Shown in pieces: positions 35,336-43,792 of a stretch of DNA of 64,000 nt. This DNA is from Collinsella aerofaciens (lineage in GTDB: Bacteria; Actinomycetota; Coriobacteriia; Coriobacteriales; Coriobacteriaceae): positions 1-64,000 of the forward strand of contig NZ_WQPK01000014.1 of NCBI RefSeq assembly GCF_018785265.1, given 5' to 3'. Within the stretch, counting starts at the first letter, position 1; each line of letters starts with the position of its first letter. The notes beneath the pieces were generated by a model. It worked only from the letters and a program-made list of their open reading frames with translations, was not told where the DNA came from and ran no database searches. The position numbers were made by a program, and so were the translations under genes.

Positions 35336-36627
35336 TGGACGGTACGCTGTTCGTTCACCGTGAGTTTAATGGGTCTTACCAGCTGGTTGGCATATTGGAG
35401 GAAAACGTGGGGCTTCCGATATTCACCTATAGCCCCAAATATCTCCAGAGCGGTGATGCGGCCCCGATTTCGATCTCGCTGCCGTTGACGGCTGAGGCAT
35501 TTAGTCCGGACGCAACGGGCTCCTTTTTCTCCGGCATCATTCCGGAGGGGCAGCTCAACAGGGACCTTGAGAAAAGGGCGCGAGCGGAACGCGGAGATTA
35601 CTTTAAGGTACTCGATTTGGTCCGCGATGAACCCGTCGGCGCTCTGGTTTTGACGCGAGAGCCTTCGGGCGACAGTCTCGAAATGGGCTATGAAGAGATA
35701 GGTGAGGAACAGCTAAGCGGGCTGGCATACGCACCGGCGGAGGTTGCTTTTGATTTAGCGCTAGAGAGCCGAATCTCCCTAGCAGGTGCTCAGGCGAAGG
35801 TTGGTCTCTACCATACGGGCGATGACCCATGTGGCGGATGGTACCTGCCTCATGGAGCGGCTCCATCTACGCACATTCTCAAGGCGGGGTCCAAAACGTT
35901 CCCGGGTGAGACGGTGTGCGAAGCAATGTGCGTGAGAGCCGCCTCTCTGATGGACCTATCGGCCGAAGAGTGTTTTCTTATCCGAGTTGAAGATGCTGAG
36001 CCAATTATCGCCGTGAAGCGCTTTGACCGAGCAATGCCTGATGCCGGACGCTCGGTTGACGGATTGCCAATTCCATACCGTTTGCACCAGGAAGATGTTT
36101 GTCAGGCCAAGGGCATCTCGCGTGAGCTTAAATATGAGCCGACGGGTGTCAATTACCTGGGACTTATCGTCGATGCGGTGCGAAGAGCATCGACGAATCA
36201 AATGGAGGACAGGTTCCTTGTCGGCTATAACCAGCTTTTTGACTATGCCGCAGGTAACTGCGATAACCATCTAAAGAACTGGTCGCTCGTGTGGGACGAA
36301 AGTTGGAAGCAGGTGAGGTTGGCGCCGCTCTATGACGTGCTGTGCACAACGGTTTACCCCAGTCTCGTTCGCGAGATGGGCGTCTCGTTTGGTGGGAGTC
36401 GCAAGATTGACGACGTAACGCGCGGGTCGGTGATGAGCCAAATGATTGGGGCGGGTTTGCCCGGAGGAATTGTTGCCGGAATGATTGCTGATACCTGCAA
36501 TGAGGTTCCAGACGCGCTAAGAGACGCCGCGCGCGGTCTCAAAGAAGAGGGTTTTCCCGAGGCGGAGGCAATGTTCGAGAAGATCATTCCAGAAGTGCAA
36601 GCTCGTCTAAGCAGGATCGCCTTATAA
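35335..36627 (+). CDS. hipA: HipA-like Ser/Thr kinase toxin
   Basis: The 430-residue protein is a full-length HipA. The N-terminal domain (about 1-110) includes FFSGIIPEGQLNRDL. The P-loop with autophosphorylation serine is SLAGAQAKVGL (S148, K155), THILKAG follows, the catalytic loop is GNCDNHLKNWS (D310, N315) and the metal-binding Asp is in LAPLYDVL (D334). E. coli HipA phosphorylates GltX and induces growth arrest; other HipA-like kinases have other targets, so the target here is open. All catalytic residues appear intact. AT-richer composition than the flanks suggests horizontal transfer. A terminator follows. Confidence 0.9.
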   Translation: MDGTLFVHREFNGSYQLVGILEENVGLPIFTYSPKYLQSGDAAPISISLPLTAEAFSPDATGSFFSGIIPEGQLNRDLEKRARAERGDYFKVLDLVRDEPVGALVLTREPSGDSLEMGYEEIGEEQLSGLAYAPAEVAFDLALESRISLAGAQAKVGLYHTGDDPCGGWYLPHGAAPSTHILKAGSKTFPGETVCEAMCVRAASLMDLSAEECFLIRVEDAEPIIAVKRFDRAMPDAGRSVDGLPIPYRLHQEDVCQAKGISRELKYEPTGVNYLGLIVDAVRRASTNQMEDRFLVGYNQLFDYAAGNCDNHLKNWSLVWDESWKQVRLAPLYDVLCTTVYPSLVREMGVSFGGSRKIDDVTRGSVMSQMIGAGLPGGIVAGMIADTCNEVPDALRDAARGLKEEGFPEAEAMFEKIIPEVQARLSRIAL

Positions 36628-36633
36628 CAAAAA

Positions 36634-36666
36634 CGTGCCGCCCCAAACGGGGCGGCACGCCATTTT
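36634..36666 (+). terminator. Intrinsic terminator after hipA
   Basis: CGTGCCGCCCC (36634-36644) pairs perfectly with GGGGCGGCACG (36649-36659) over an AAAC loop. TTTTT follows at about 36663. Confidence 0.85.
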
Positions 36667-36701
36667 TCTATCAGACAACTCGTTGAAGTAAGGCTGCGAA
36701 G

Positions 36702-36792
36702 GCCGCGGGGCCGGGAGGGGTTTCCTAAGGGCACATCCCGCAGCCGCAACGCGGCGAGGACGTGCCCGTGGAAACCCCGCAGGCCCCGCGGC
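36702..36792. repeat. Long imperfect palindrome between hipBA and uspA
   Basis: The arms pair in three blocks separated by small mismatches: GCCGCGGGGCC/GGCCCCGCGGC at the ends (36702-36712 and 36782-36792), then GGGGTTTC/GAAACCCC, then GGGCAC/GTGCCC. The centre is GC-rich. The shape, a long stem with regular bulges, resembles family A but the sequence differs. Confidence 0.6.
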
Positions 36793-36806
36793 TGGTGGGC
36801 GCAACG

Positions 36807-37244
36807 CTACTTCACGACCAAAATATCGCAGTCCGTATTGCGCAGCAGGAACGTCGAAATCGAGCCCAGCAGCGCATACTTGATCGAGGAAAGGCCGCGG
36901 GCGCCGCAGAGCACCAGGTCGGGCTTGACCACGTCGAGCATCTCGTCCTTGAGCGTCTCGCGAATGCGGCCGGCGCGAATCATGACCTCGACCTCGGGAA
37001 TGTCGGGATTGGCCTTGGCCTCTTCGAGCTGCTTGGCGATGGAGTTCTTAAATGCCTCCTCTAGGCCGTTGACCAGATCGACCGGATAGGAACCGGCGCT
37101 CTCGAGCGCCGTGGAATCGATAACGTGGCCGATGATTAGCTTGGCGTCGTTGTTCGCGGCGACCTTGATGGCGCGTGCGAGCACAAAATCCTGCTGCTCA
37201 GTACCATCGAGTGAAACAAATACCTTGGTGTAGCCCTCGTTCAT
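36807..37244 (-). CDS. Universal stress protein (UspA family)
   Basis: The 145-residue protein has a typical Usp fold: VFVSLDGTEQQDFVLARAI at the N-terminus, KLIIGHVIDS, and the ATP-binding end PDLVLCGARGLSSIKYALLGS with the G-2X-G-9X-G pattern followed by ILVVK. It is of the ATP-binding type. Usp proteins help survival under starvation and stress; the client is not known. AAGGAGG lies upstream of ATG 37244. Confidence 0.9.
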   Translation of the reverse strand: MNEGYTKVFVSLDGTEQQDFVLARAIKVAANNDAKLIIGHVIDSTALESAGSYPVDLVNGLEEAFKNSIAKQLEEAKANPDIPEVEVMIRAGRIRETLKDEMLDVVKPDLVLCGARGLSSIKYALLGSISTFLLRNTDCDILVVK

Positions 37245-37492
37245 GGTTTCCTCCTTGGTCTATCGCACGGGCGCGGGGCTCGTGCATCGGGCGGGCGCGG
37301 GCGCGTTGGCCGCCGGACACTTTATCTTGTTGCAGTTATACCCAAGGATTTCGGTTTGACCGCTCGCAATTCTGTGAACGGACGAGTTTTTTGGTAAGGG
37401 TAGGCGCAGACGCGCCCGAACGGTTGATAATGGGACATCGCCCGCACCGTCCGCAGAACAATATCGGCGGGTGTCTAACGAGGGGGGTCCCT

Positions 37493-38473
37493 TTGGATAT
37501 CATCGAGCTTCTAAAATCTGCCTTCATGGGCCTGGTCGAGGGCATCACCGAATGGCTGCCTGTTTCGTCGACCGGTCACATGATCTTGGTGGACGAGTTC
37601 GTCAAGATGAACGTGAGCGAGACGTTCTGGAATATGTTCCTGGTCGTGATTCAGCTCGGCGCCATTCTGGCCGTCTGCGTGCTGTTCTTCCATGAGCTCA
37701 ATCCGTTCTCGCCCAGCAAGGGCAAGGAGGGCCGTCGCGACACCTGGGTGCTGTGGGGCAAGATTGTGCTCGGCTGCATTCCTGCGGCGGCGATCGGTCT
37801 GCCGCTCAACGACTGGATGGAGGAGCATTTCTACAATGCTCCCGTCGTGGCGCTGGCGCTCATTGTGTACGGCGTGTTGTTTATCGTGATCGAGAACTGG
37901 CGCGCGAGCAAGCGCGAGGAAATGGCCGTTGCCGGTTCGTTTGGTTCGCGTGCTGTGGTGTCGGGTGGACGTCCCGCCGGTGCGCACTTTGCGGCGCCCG
38001 CCGCGGCTACCGCTGAGGATGAGGACGATGACGAGAATCTGGACTTTGGCTCCATCGCCACGCTCGAGGACCTGAGCTGGAAGACTGCACTGGGCATTGG
38101 CTGCTTCCAGATCCTCTCGCTGGTGCCGGGCACGTCGCGCTCCGGTTCCACCATCATCGGCGGCCTGCTTTTGGGCTGCACGCGTTCGCTGGCGTCCAAG
38201 TTTACGTTCTTCCTGGCCATTCCTGTCATGTTTGGCGCGAGTGCGCTCAAGCTCGTCAAGTATTTCATCAAGGGCGGTACGTTCGGTGCCAACGAGGTCG
38301 CCATCCTGGGCGTGGGCTGCGTTGTGGCCTTTGTGGTTTCGCTCATCGCTATCAAGTGGCTTATGGGCTTCGTCCGCCGTCACGACTTCAAGTGCTTCGG
38401 CGTCTACCGCATCATTCTGGGCATCGTGGTGCTTGCGTACTTCTTCGTCTTGGAGCCGATGCTCGGCCTCTAA
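37493..38473 (+). CDS. uppP: Undecaprenyl-diphosphatase with acidic cytoplasmic insertion
   Basis: The 326-residue membrane protein recycles undecaprenyl pyrophosphate, the lipid carrier for cell-wall precursors, and confers bacitracin tolerance. Signatures are LVEGITEWLPVSSTGHM (residues 14-30) and LVPGTSRSGSTIIGG (about 210-224). It differs from the usual ~270 residues by an insertion at about residues 141-192, rich in Ala/Gly and then in Asp/Glu (EDEDDDENLD). The start is taken as TTG 37493 because AGGGGGG is 6 nt upstream and the protein then begins MDIIELL; an in-frame ATG at 37431 is less likely. Confidence 0.9.
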   Translation: MDIIELLKSAFMGLVEGITEWLPVSSTGHMILVDEFVKMNVSETFWNMFLVVIQLGAILAVCVLFFHELNPFSPSKGKEGRRDTWVLWGKIVLGCIPAAAIGLPLNDWMEEHFYNAPVVALALIVYGVLFIVIENWRASKREEMAVAGSFGSRAVVSGGRPAGAHFAAPAAATAEDEDDDENLDFGSIATLEDLSWKTALGIGCFQILSLVPGTSRSGSTIIGGLLLGCTRSLASKFTFFLAIPVMFGASALKLVKYFIKGGTFGANEVAILGVGCVVAFVVSLIAIKWLMGFVRRHDFKCFGVYRIILGIVVLAYFFVLEPMLGL

Positions 38474-38496
38474 CTTAGTCGACGCTGCGCGGCGGC

Positions 38497-38580
38497 CAGG
38501 GCGACAACTTGTCATTCAAAGGGGGTGGCATGACCAAAAGGTCTATGCCGCCTCCTTTTCATGCCAATTTGTTCGCCCTG
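38497..38580 (+). terminator. Long hairpin terminator after uppP
   Basis: The inner stem AAAGGGGGTGGCATGACC (38518-38535) pairs with the segment ending GCCGCCTCCTTTT (38540-38559), and T residues follow. An outer layer, CAGGGCGACAA at 38497-38507 with TTTGTTCGCCCTG at 38568-38580, extends the stem. The inner part is a normal terminator; the outer arms are extra. Confidence 0.7.
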
Positions 38581-38765
38581 ACCGTCGCTCGCTGCTGCTG
38601 CCGTGACATCGCTGGCTCTGTGATTGGCGCAATGGGGTGGGCCTGACGGTGACGCACGGAGTCGTGGTGTGATTTGCGTCGGTGTCCGCGCGGCTCGGTA
38701 TACTGGTACGGCTCAAACTATGGCGCCGCCCGCAGGCGCGCCGTCCGTCAGATGAGGAGTCGCCC

Positions 38766-41666
38766 ATGACCCAGCCCTTGCCCTGGGAAAAGAACGCCGC
38801 GGTATCCGTGCCGCCCGCGCCGGAACCCGTGCCGCTCGATGCATACACCGCCCCTGCTGCGCCGGAGCCCGAGCTCGTTCCGCTCGACATCTACGACGCT
38901 CCCGCGCCGGCACCCAAGCCTGCCAAGCCGATCGTCGACATCGACAGCCTGAATCCCGCCCAGCGCGAGGCGGTCCTGACCACTGAGGGCCCGCTGCTGG
39001 TGCTCGCCGGCGCCGGCTCGGGCAAGACCCGCGTCTTGACCTTCCGAATCGCACATATGCTCGGCGACCTGGGCGTTAAGCCCTGGCAGATCCTTGCCAT
39101 CACGTTTACCAACAAGGCTGCGGCCGAGATGCGTGAGCGTCTGGCGGCACTCATTCCCAGCGGCACCCGTGGCATGTGGGTGTGCACGTTCCATGCCATG
39201 TGCGTGCGCATGCTGCGTGAGGACGCCGACCTGCTGGGCTACACCGGTCAGTTCACCATCTACGATGACGACGATTCCAAGCGCATGGTGCGCGATATTA
39301 TGCAGGCGCTCGGTATCGAGCAAAAGCAATTCCCCATCAATATGATCCGCAGCAAGATCAGTTCGGCCAAAAACGCCATGATCGGCCCCGAGGACATGCT
39401 CAAATCCGCCGACAGCCCTAATGACAAAAAGGCCGCGCAGGTCTACCTGGAGCTGGAGCGCCGCCTGCGCGCCGCCAACGCGATGGACTTCGACGACCTG
39501 CTCGTGCGCACGCTCGAGCTGCTGCGCACCCGCCCCGAGGTGCTCGACAAGTACCAGGAGCGCTTCCGCTACATTAGCGTCGACGAGTACCAGGACACCA
39601 ACCACGTCCAGTACGAGATCGCCAACCTGCTGGCCGCCAAGTACCAAAACCTCATGGTCGTGGGCGATGACGACCAGTCCATTTATAGCTGGCGTGGCGC
39701 CGACATCACCAATATCCTGGACTTTGAGAAGGACTTTAAAGACTGCAAGACCGTCAAGCTGGAGCAGAACTATCGCTCTACGGGCCATATCCTGAGCGCC
39801 GCCAACGCCGTGGTGCGTCACAACTCGCAGCGCAAGGACAAGCGCCTGTTTACGGCCGAGGGCGACGGCGAGAAGATCCAGGCCTTCCAGGCAAGCGATG
39901 AGCGCGACGAGGGTCGCTGGATTGCCGGCGAGATCGAAAAGCTGCACTCCAAGGGTACGAGTTACGACGACATCGCCGTGTTCTACCGCACCAACGCCCA
40001 GTCGCGTATTCTCGAAGATATGTTTCTGCGCGCGGGCGTGCCCTACAAGATCGTGGGCGGCACGCGATTCTTCGACCGTGCCGAGATCCGCGACGTCATG
40101 GCTTACCTCAAGATGATTGTGAACCCGGCCGACGAGATGAGCGTCAAGCGCGTCATCAACACGCCGCGCCGCGGCATCGGCTCCACCTCGATCCAAAAGA
40201 TCGAGCGGCTGGCGCGCGACAACCGTTGCTCGTTCTTCCAGGCCTGCGAGATCGCAACAGCCGAGACGGGCATGTTTAGCGCCAAGGTGCGCAATGGCCT
40301 GTCGAGCTTTGTGTCGCTGGTGCGCGAGGGTCGCCGCATGGACGGCGAGCTCAAGGACGTCGTCGAGATGATTGTCGATAAGACGGGCCTGCTGCAGGCT
40401 TTCCGCGCCGAGGGCACCATGGAGTCCGAGAGCCGCGCCGAGAACATCCAGGAATTCCTGGGCGTTGCCGCCGAATTTGAGGAGACGCACGAGGATATCG
40501 AGGGTACGCTCGAGAGCCTAGAAGAGTTGCGCGCGGCCGGTGTTGCCGGCGTGCCTGCCGGTGCCGAGCCCGAGCCCGTCGTGGTGAGTGCGCCCGCGCC
40601 CGAGCCGGGGCCGTCCGCCCCGGCATCCTCGTTTGAGGCACTCGTCGGCGCGCGCGATGCCGCAGGTTCCAATCCGCTCGATAGCCTAGCCGCCCCGGCG
40701 CTCTCGCCGCAGGATGCCCTGGCCGCCGCCATCGCGGGTAACGCCTATGCCGCGCCGACTGAGCTGCCGGCGGGCGCCGTGCATGCCGACGAGATCGAGC
40801 GCACCTACGGTCCGCTCACCTGTAAGGCGCTGCCGGCACTCATGGAGTGGCTGGCCCTGCGCTCCGACTTGGATTCCCTGGCCGGCGAGACGCATGCCAT
40901 TACCATGATGACCATCCACTCCGCCAAGGGCCTGGAGTTCCCGGCGGTGTTCGTGGCCGGCATGGAGGAGGGTATCTTCCCGCACGTGCACGACTTTGGC
41001 GGTAGTGACGATCCGGGCAAGCTCGAGGAGGAGCGCCGCTTGGCCTACGTCGCCATCACGCGTGCTCGCAAGCGCCTGTTCCTGACCTATGCGGCCACGC
41101 GTCGCACCTACGGCTCGACCTCTGCCAACCCGCGCTCGCGCTTCCTCAACGAGATTCCGTTTGAGGACATCGAGTTTAGCGGTATCGGTTCTGCCGGTTT
41201 TGAGGGCACGGGCTGGGAGAAGCGCGGCGACCGTCACGGCACGTTTGGCTCGGGTATGGGCTCGGACATGTATGGCGGCAAGGTGTTTGGCTCGCATACG
41301 CGCTCGACCGGCGGCTCTGGATCGCGCAGCGGCTCGAGCTTCGATGACTTCTTTGGCGGCAGCACTTATGGTACCGAGCGCCATCGTGGGGTTTCGCCCG
41401 ACGCCGGCCGTGTTGCCTCGACCTTTGGCTCGGGCGCGCCGCGAGCCAAAAAGTCGTCATCCAAGGTATCCCCGACGGTGGAGCGCAAGGTCGATCGCGC
41501 CAGCGCATCGCAGGACTTTGCCGCGGGCGATACCGTGAGCCATAAGACCTTTGGCACGGGTACCGTGATCTCGGTCGCCGGAGACATGATCGAGGTCCAG
41601 TTCGAAAAGACCGGCCAGACCAAAAAGCTAATGAAGGGCTTCGCGCCGATCGTTAAGCTGTCATAA
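38766..41666 (+). CDS. pcrA: PcrA/UvrD-type superfamily 1 DNA helicase
   Basis: The 966-residue 3'-5' helicase unwinds DNA in repair and replication restart. It has LNPAQREAVLTTEGP (Q motif), LAGAGSGKTRV (Walker A, K87), DEYQDTNHVQYE (Walker B, residues 273-277), VGDDDQSIYSWRGAD, EQNYRS, TIHSAKGLEFPAVF and YVAITRARKRLFL. The C-terminal end (GDTVSHKTFGTGTVISV...) is a Tudor-like domain that binds RNA polymerase in PcrA. Extra parts are a Pro-rich N-terminus (about 60 residues), an Ala/Pro-rich insertion in domain 2B (about 585-685) and a Gly/Ser-rich linker. GAGGAG precedes ATG 38766. Confidence 0.95.
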   Translation: MTQPLPWEKNAAVSVPPAPEPVPLDAYTAPAAPEPELVPLDIYDAPAPAPKPAKPIVDIDSLNPAQREAVLTTEGPLLVLAGAGSGKTRVLTFRIAHMLGDLGVKPWQILAITFTNKAAAEMRERLAALIPSGTRGMWVCTFHAMCVRMLREDADLLGYTGQFTIYDDDDSKRMVRDIMQALGIEQKQFPINMIRSKISSAKNAMIGPEDMLKSADSPNDKKAAQVYLELERRLRAANAMDFDDLLVRTLELLRTRPEVLDKYQERFRYISVDEYQDTNHVQYEIANLLAAKYQNLMVVGDDDQSIYSWRGADITNILDFEKDFKDCKTVKLEQNYRSTGHILSAANAVVRHNSQRKDKRLFTAEGDGEKIQAFQASDERDEGRWIAGEIEKLHSKGTSYDDIAVFYRTNAQSRILEDMFLRAGVPYKIVGGTRFFDRAEIRDVMAYLKMIVNPADEMSVKRVINTPRRGIGSTSIQKIERLARDNRCSFFQACEIATAETGMFSAKVRNGLSSFVSLVREGRRMDGELKDVVEMIVDKTGLLQAFRAEGTMESESRAENIQEFLGVAAEFEETHEDIEGTLESLEELRAAGVAGVPAGAEPEPVVVSAPAPEPGPSAPASSFEALVGARDAAGSNPLDSLAAPALSPQDALAAAIAGNAYAAPTELPAGAVHADEIERTYGPLTCKALPALMEWLALRSDLDSLAGETHAITMMTIHSAKGLEFPAVFVAGMEEGIFPHVHDFGGSDDPGKLEEERRLAYVAITRARKRLFLTYAATRRTYGSTSANPRSRFLNEIPFEDIEFSGIGSAGFEGTGWEKRGDRHGTFGSGMGSDMYGGKVFGSHTRSTGGSGSRSGSSFDDFFGGSTYGTERHRGVSPDAGRVASTFGSGAPRAKKSSSKVSPTVERKVDRASASQDFAAGDTVSHKTFGTGTVISVAGDMIEVQFEKTGQTKKLMKGFAPIVKLS

Positions 41667-41673
41667 TCCCGGC

Positions 41674-41803
41674 GGACCTGGGCGGGCGTATGGGGCAACA
41701 TCGCCTGCTCGGGCAGTCCTGCGCAAGACGGAGGCCACATTAAGTGGCCTCCTTTGCGTGCGGAACTCGCGATCGATGTTGCCCCATACGCCCGCCCAGG
41801 TCC
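41674..41803. repeat. 130 bp element with perfect 30 bp inverted repeats
   Basis: The 30 nt at 41674-41703 (GGACCTGGGCGGGCG, then TATGGGGCAACATCG) are the exact reverse complement of 41774-41803. The 70 nt between contain a smaller stem, GGAGGCCAC/GTGGCCTCC at 41730-41752, followed by TTT. It starts 8 nt after the pcrA stop. The structure is that of a MITE-like element or a very long terminator. Confidence 0.85.
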
Positions 41804-41886
41804 TTGGGTAACGTCGCTGGACGAGCGTTGCTTTGCCCGTTCGCTTTTGGGTCTGGAGAGCCGGGTGGGCTGATAAATAGATATAG

Positions 41887-41924
41887 CAAGGGGCTCTCCC
41901 GTACATGGACGGGGGAGCCCCTTG
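41887..41924. terminator. Terminator hairpin at the manA end
   Basis: CAAGGGGCTCTCCCGT (41887-41902) pairs with ACGGGGGAGCCCCTTG (41909-41924) with one mismatch around ACATGG-type loop bases. It lies 24 nt beyond the manA stop and probably ends manA transcription on the minus strand. Confidence 0.65.
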
Positions 41925-41948
41925 TTGCGTTTGGGTTGTTGTTGTGAC

Positions 41949-42881
41949 CTAGAGGTGGCTGATGATCAGTTCCATTTTGCCTTCGAGGTCGATGGAGCTG
42001 ACGGTGCTCGGGGCCAGCAGGTGACTTCCCTTGTGGACGGGATCGCCACAGACGGTGCCTTCGCCGTCGATGACCGACAGGCACATGAAGGGCCAGCGCT
42101 GGTCGAGGGTCTTGCTGCCGTTGACGCGCACGCGATCGACGGTGTAGCAGGAGTTAGACTCGAGCTCGGTCACGCCGTCGACTTCGGGCGCGGTCACGGT
42201 ACCGTCGACCGGAGCCTGAGCATCAAAATCGATGCAGTCGAGGCTCTGCTCAATGTGCAGCGGGCGCAGCTTGCCGTCGGTGCCGGGGCGGTCGTAGTCG
42301 TACAGGCGATACGTCACGTCGCTCGACTGCTGCGTCTCCAAAATGAGCGTGCCGGTCTTGATGGCGTGCACGGTACCGGAATCAATCTGGAAAAAGTCGC
42401 CCTTGTGGATCGGCAGCACGTTGAGCATGTCGTCCCAACGGCCTTCCTCGATCATCTGTGCGGCCTCGACGCGGTCCTTGGCGCGCTGGCCGACGATGAT
42501 CGTGGCACCGGGCTCGCAGTCCAGTACATACCAGCACTCGGTTTTGCCCAGGCTGCCGTTCTCGTGCTCGGCGGCGTACTCGTCGTTGGGATGAATCTGG
42601 ATCGAAAGGTCGTCCTTGGCATCCAGAATCTTAATGAGCAGCGGGAACTCCTTGCCCTCGCAATTGCCAAAGAGCTCGCGGCGCTCGGCCCACAGCCATG
42701 AAAGCGTGTGGCCGGCATACGGGCCCTCCGCAATCTGGCAGTCACCGTTGGGATGGGCCGAGATGGCCCAGCACTCACCGATGGGACCTTCGGGAATGTC
42801 GTAACCAAATACGGTTTCGAGCTGGCGGCCACCCCAGATCTTCTCGTGGAAGATCGGCGTCAGTTTAATCAAATCGGACAT
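41949..42881 (-). CDS. manA: Mannose-6-phosphate isomerase, class I
   Basis: The 310-residue cupin enzyme interconverts mannose-6-phosphate and fructose-6-phosphate. The Bacillus-type short form is recognised by IFHEKIWGGRQLET, ECWAISAHPNG, LLIKILDAKDDLSIQIHPND (metal ligands Gln/His), KTECWYVLDCEPGA and FFQIDSGTVHAI with the last metal His. ATG 42881 (MSDLIKL) has a GGGGG site 9 nt upstream; ATG 42887 is an in-frame alternative. It is transcribed in the same direction as the GntR gene upstream, with 74 nt between. Confidence 0.93.
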   Translation of the reverse strand: MSDLIKLTPIFHEKIWGGRQLETVFGYDIPEGPIGECWAISAHPNGDCQIAEGPYAGHTLSWLWAERRELFGNCEGKEFPLLIKILDAKDDLSIQIHPNDEYAAEHENGSLGKTECWYVLDCEPGATIIVGQRAKDRVEAAQMIEEGRWDDMLNVLPIHKGDFFQIDSGTVHAIKTGTLILETQQSSDVTYRLYDYDRPGTDGKLRPLHIEQSLDCIDFDAQAPVDGTVTAPEVDGVTELESNSCYTVDRVRVNGSKTLDQRWPFMCLSVIDGEGTVCGDPVHKGSHLLAPSTVSSIDLEGKMELIISHL

Positions 42882-42955
42882 ATTCATACCCCCATTATGT
42901 TGCGCGGGCGTTGCACAAAACAGCTCAAAACGAGCGCCCGCGTGACTACAAAAAC

Positions 42956-43675
42956 CTATGCCAACGTTACGTTGTGCAACTCAAAGCGGTCGCCAACGTT
43001 GCGCGAGACCGAATACTCAAAGGCGGCGCCGCTGTCCAAAAAGCCAATCTGGGTGAGTTCGAGCAGGGGAGAGCCAGGTTTGGTGTCCAGACGCTCGGCT
43101 TCTTCCTCGGTTGCTGCCACGGCGCGAATGGTACGGTGGAAGCTCGAAATCTTCAGCCCACATTGCTCGCGGATGAAGCGGTAGACCGATCCGTACAGGT
43201 CCTTCTTTTTAAGGCCTGGAATCAGCTCGAGGGGCATGTAGGTGTACTCGATAACGATGGGCTTCTCATCGGCCTGACGCACGCGCACGACGTGATAGGC
43301 AAAGTCATCCTCGGCAATTCCCAGCTGGGCTGCGATGTCCGCTGGTGGATTAACGATCGAGAAATCGTAGACCACCGAGGTCACCTTCTCCCCGCGGTGC
43401 TCATATGAAAAGCCTTGGGCACGGTCGTTTTTGCCCTGGAAAAACGCCTGGCCGGGAAGCCCCGCCGTGTCCTTAACGTAGGTACCCGATCCGCGTCGGC
43501 TGGTAATAAGACCTTCCTCGGTGATTTGTTCAATAGCTCGTTTGACGGTGATTTTTGAAACGCTATAGAGCTCGCAGAACTCAACGACGGTGGGAAGCTT
43601 GTCGCCCGGTTTAAGAGCGCCATCCTCAATACTTCGACGAATATCTGCAGCTATCGCCTCGTATTTGGGAATCAT
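42956..43675 (-). CDS. GntR-family regulator with UTRA domain
   Basis: The 239-residue protein has an N-terminal winged helix (KYEAIAADIRRSIEDG, LPTVVEFCELYSVSKITVKRAIEQL-type, SRRGSGTYV) and a C-terminal UTRA effector domain (VYDFSIVNPP, VRQADEKPIVIEYTYMPLELIPGL, ERLDTKPGSPLLEL). UTRA regulators bind phosphorylated sugars. It is divergent from the beta-glucoside PTS operon at 43979-47646, so repression of that operon, relieved by a phospho-beta-glucoside, is likely. AAAGGAGG precedes ATG 43675. Confidence 0.92.
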   Translation of the reverse strand: MIPKYEAIAADIRRSIEDGALKPGDKLPTVVEFCELYSVSKITVKRAIEQITEEGLITSRRGSGTYVKDTAGLPGQAFFQGKNDRAQGFSYEHRGEKVTSVVYDFSIVNPPADIAAQLGIAEDDFAYHVVRVRQADEKPIVIEYTYMPLELIPGLKKKDLYGSVYRFIREQCGLKISSFHRTIRAVAATEEEAERLDTKPGSPLLELTQIGFLDSGAAFEYSVSRNVGDRFELHNVTLA

Positions 43676-43704
43676 GGAACCTCCTTTCCGACTTATATGA
43701 ATAC

Positions 43705-43792
43705 AAAAGTAAGTATAACCCTCAACAGGGCACCCATATTACTTTTATCTAAGAAGTTCGAGAAAGAAAAAAGAAAAAGACGCTTTACTTTT
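43705..43792. promoter_or_regulatory. Repeated AAAAGTAA/TTACTTTT motif, candidate GntR operators
   Basis: The octamer occurs three times in the divergent spacer: AAAAGTAA at 43705-43712, TTACTTTT at 43739-43746 and again at 43785-43792. The first two form an inverted pair; the third overlaps the -35 box of the plus-strand promoter. The spacing and place suit binding by the GntR/UTRA protein, but this is inferred from motif recurrence only. Confidence 0.4.

Noticed and set aside
34932-36792. Integrated mobile island around hipBA
   Set aside because: No integrase, transposase or direct-repeat boundary is found; only composition and the palindrome hint at transfer.
37175-37492. 106-residue extension of UppP
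   Set aside because: The extension is Arg/Pro-rich, overlaps the start of the divergent usp gene, and the TTG at 37493 has a strong ribosome site.
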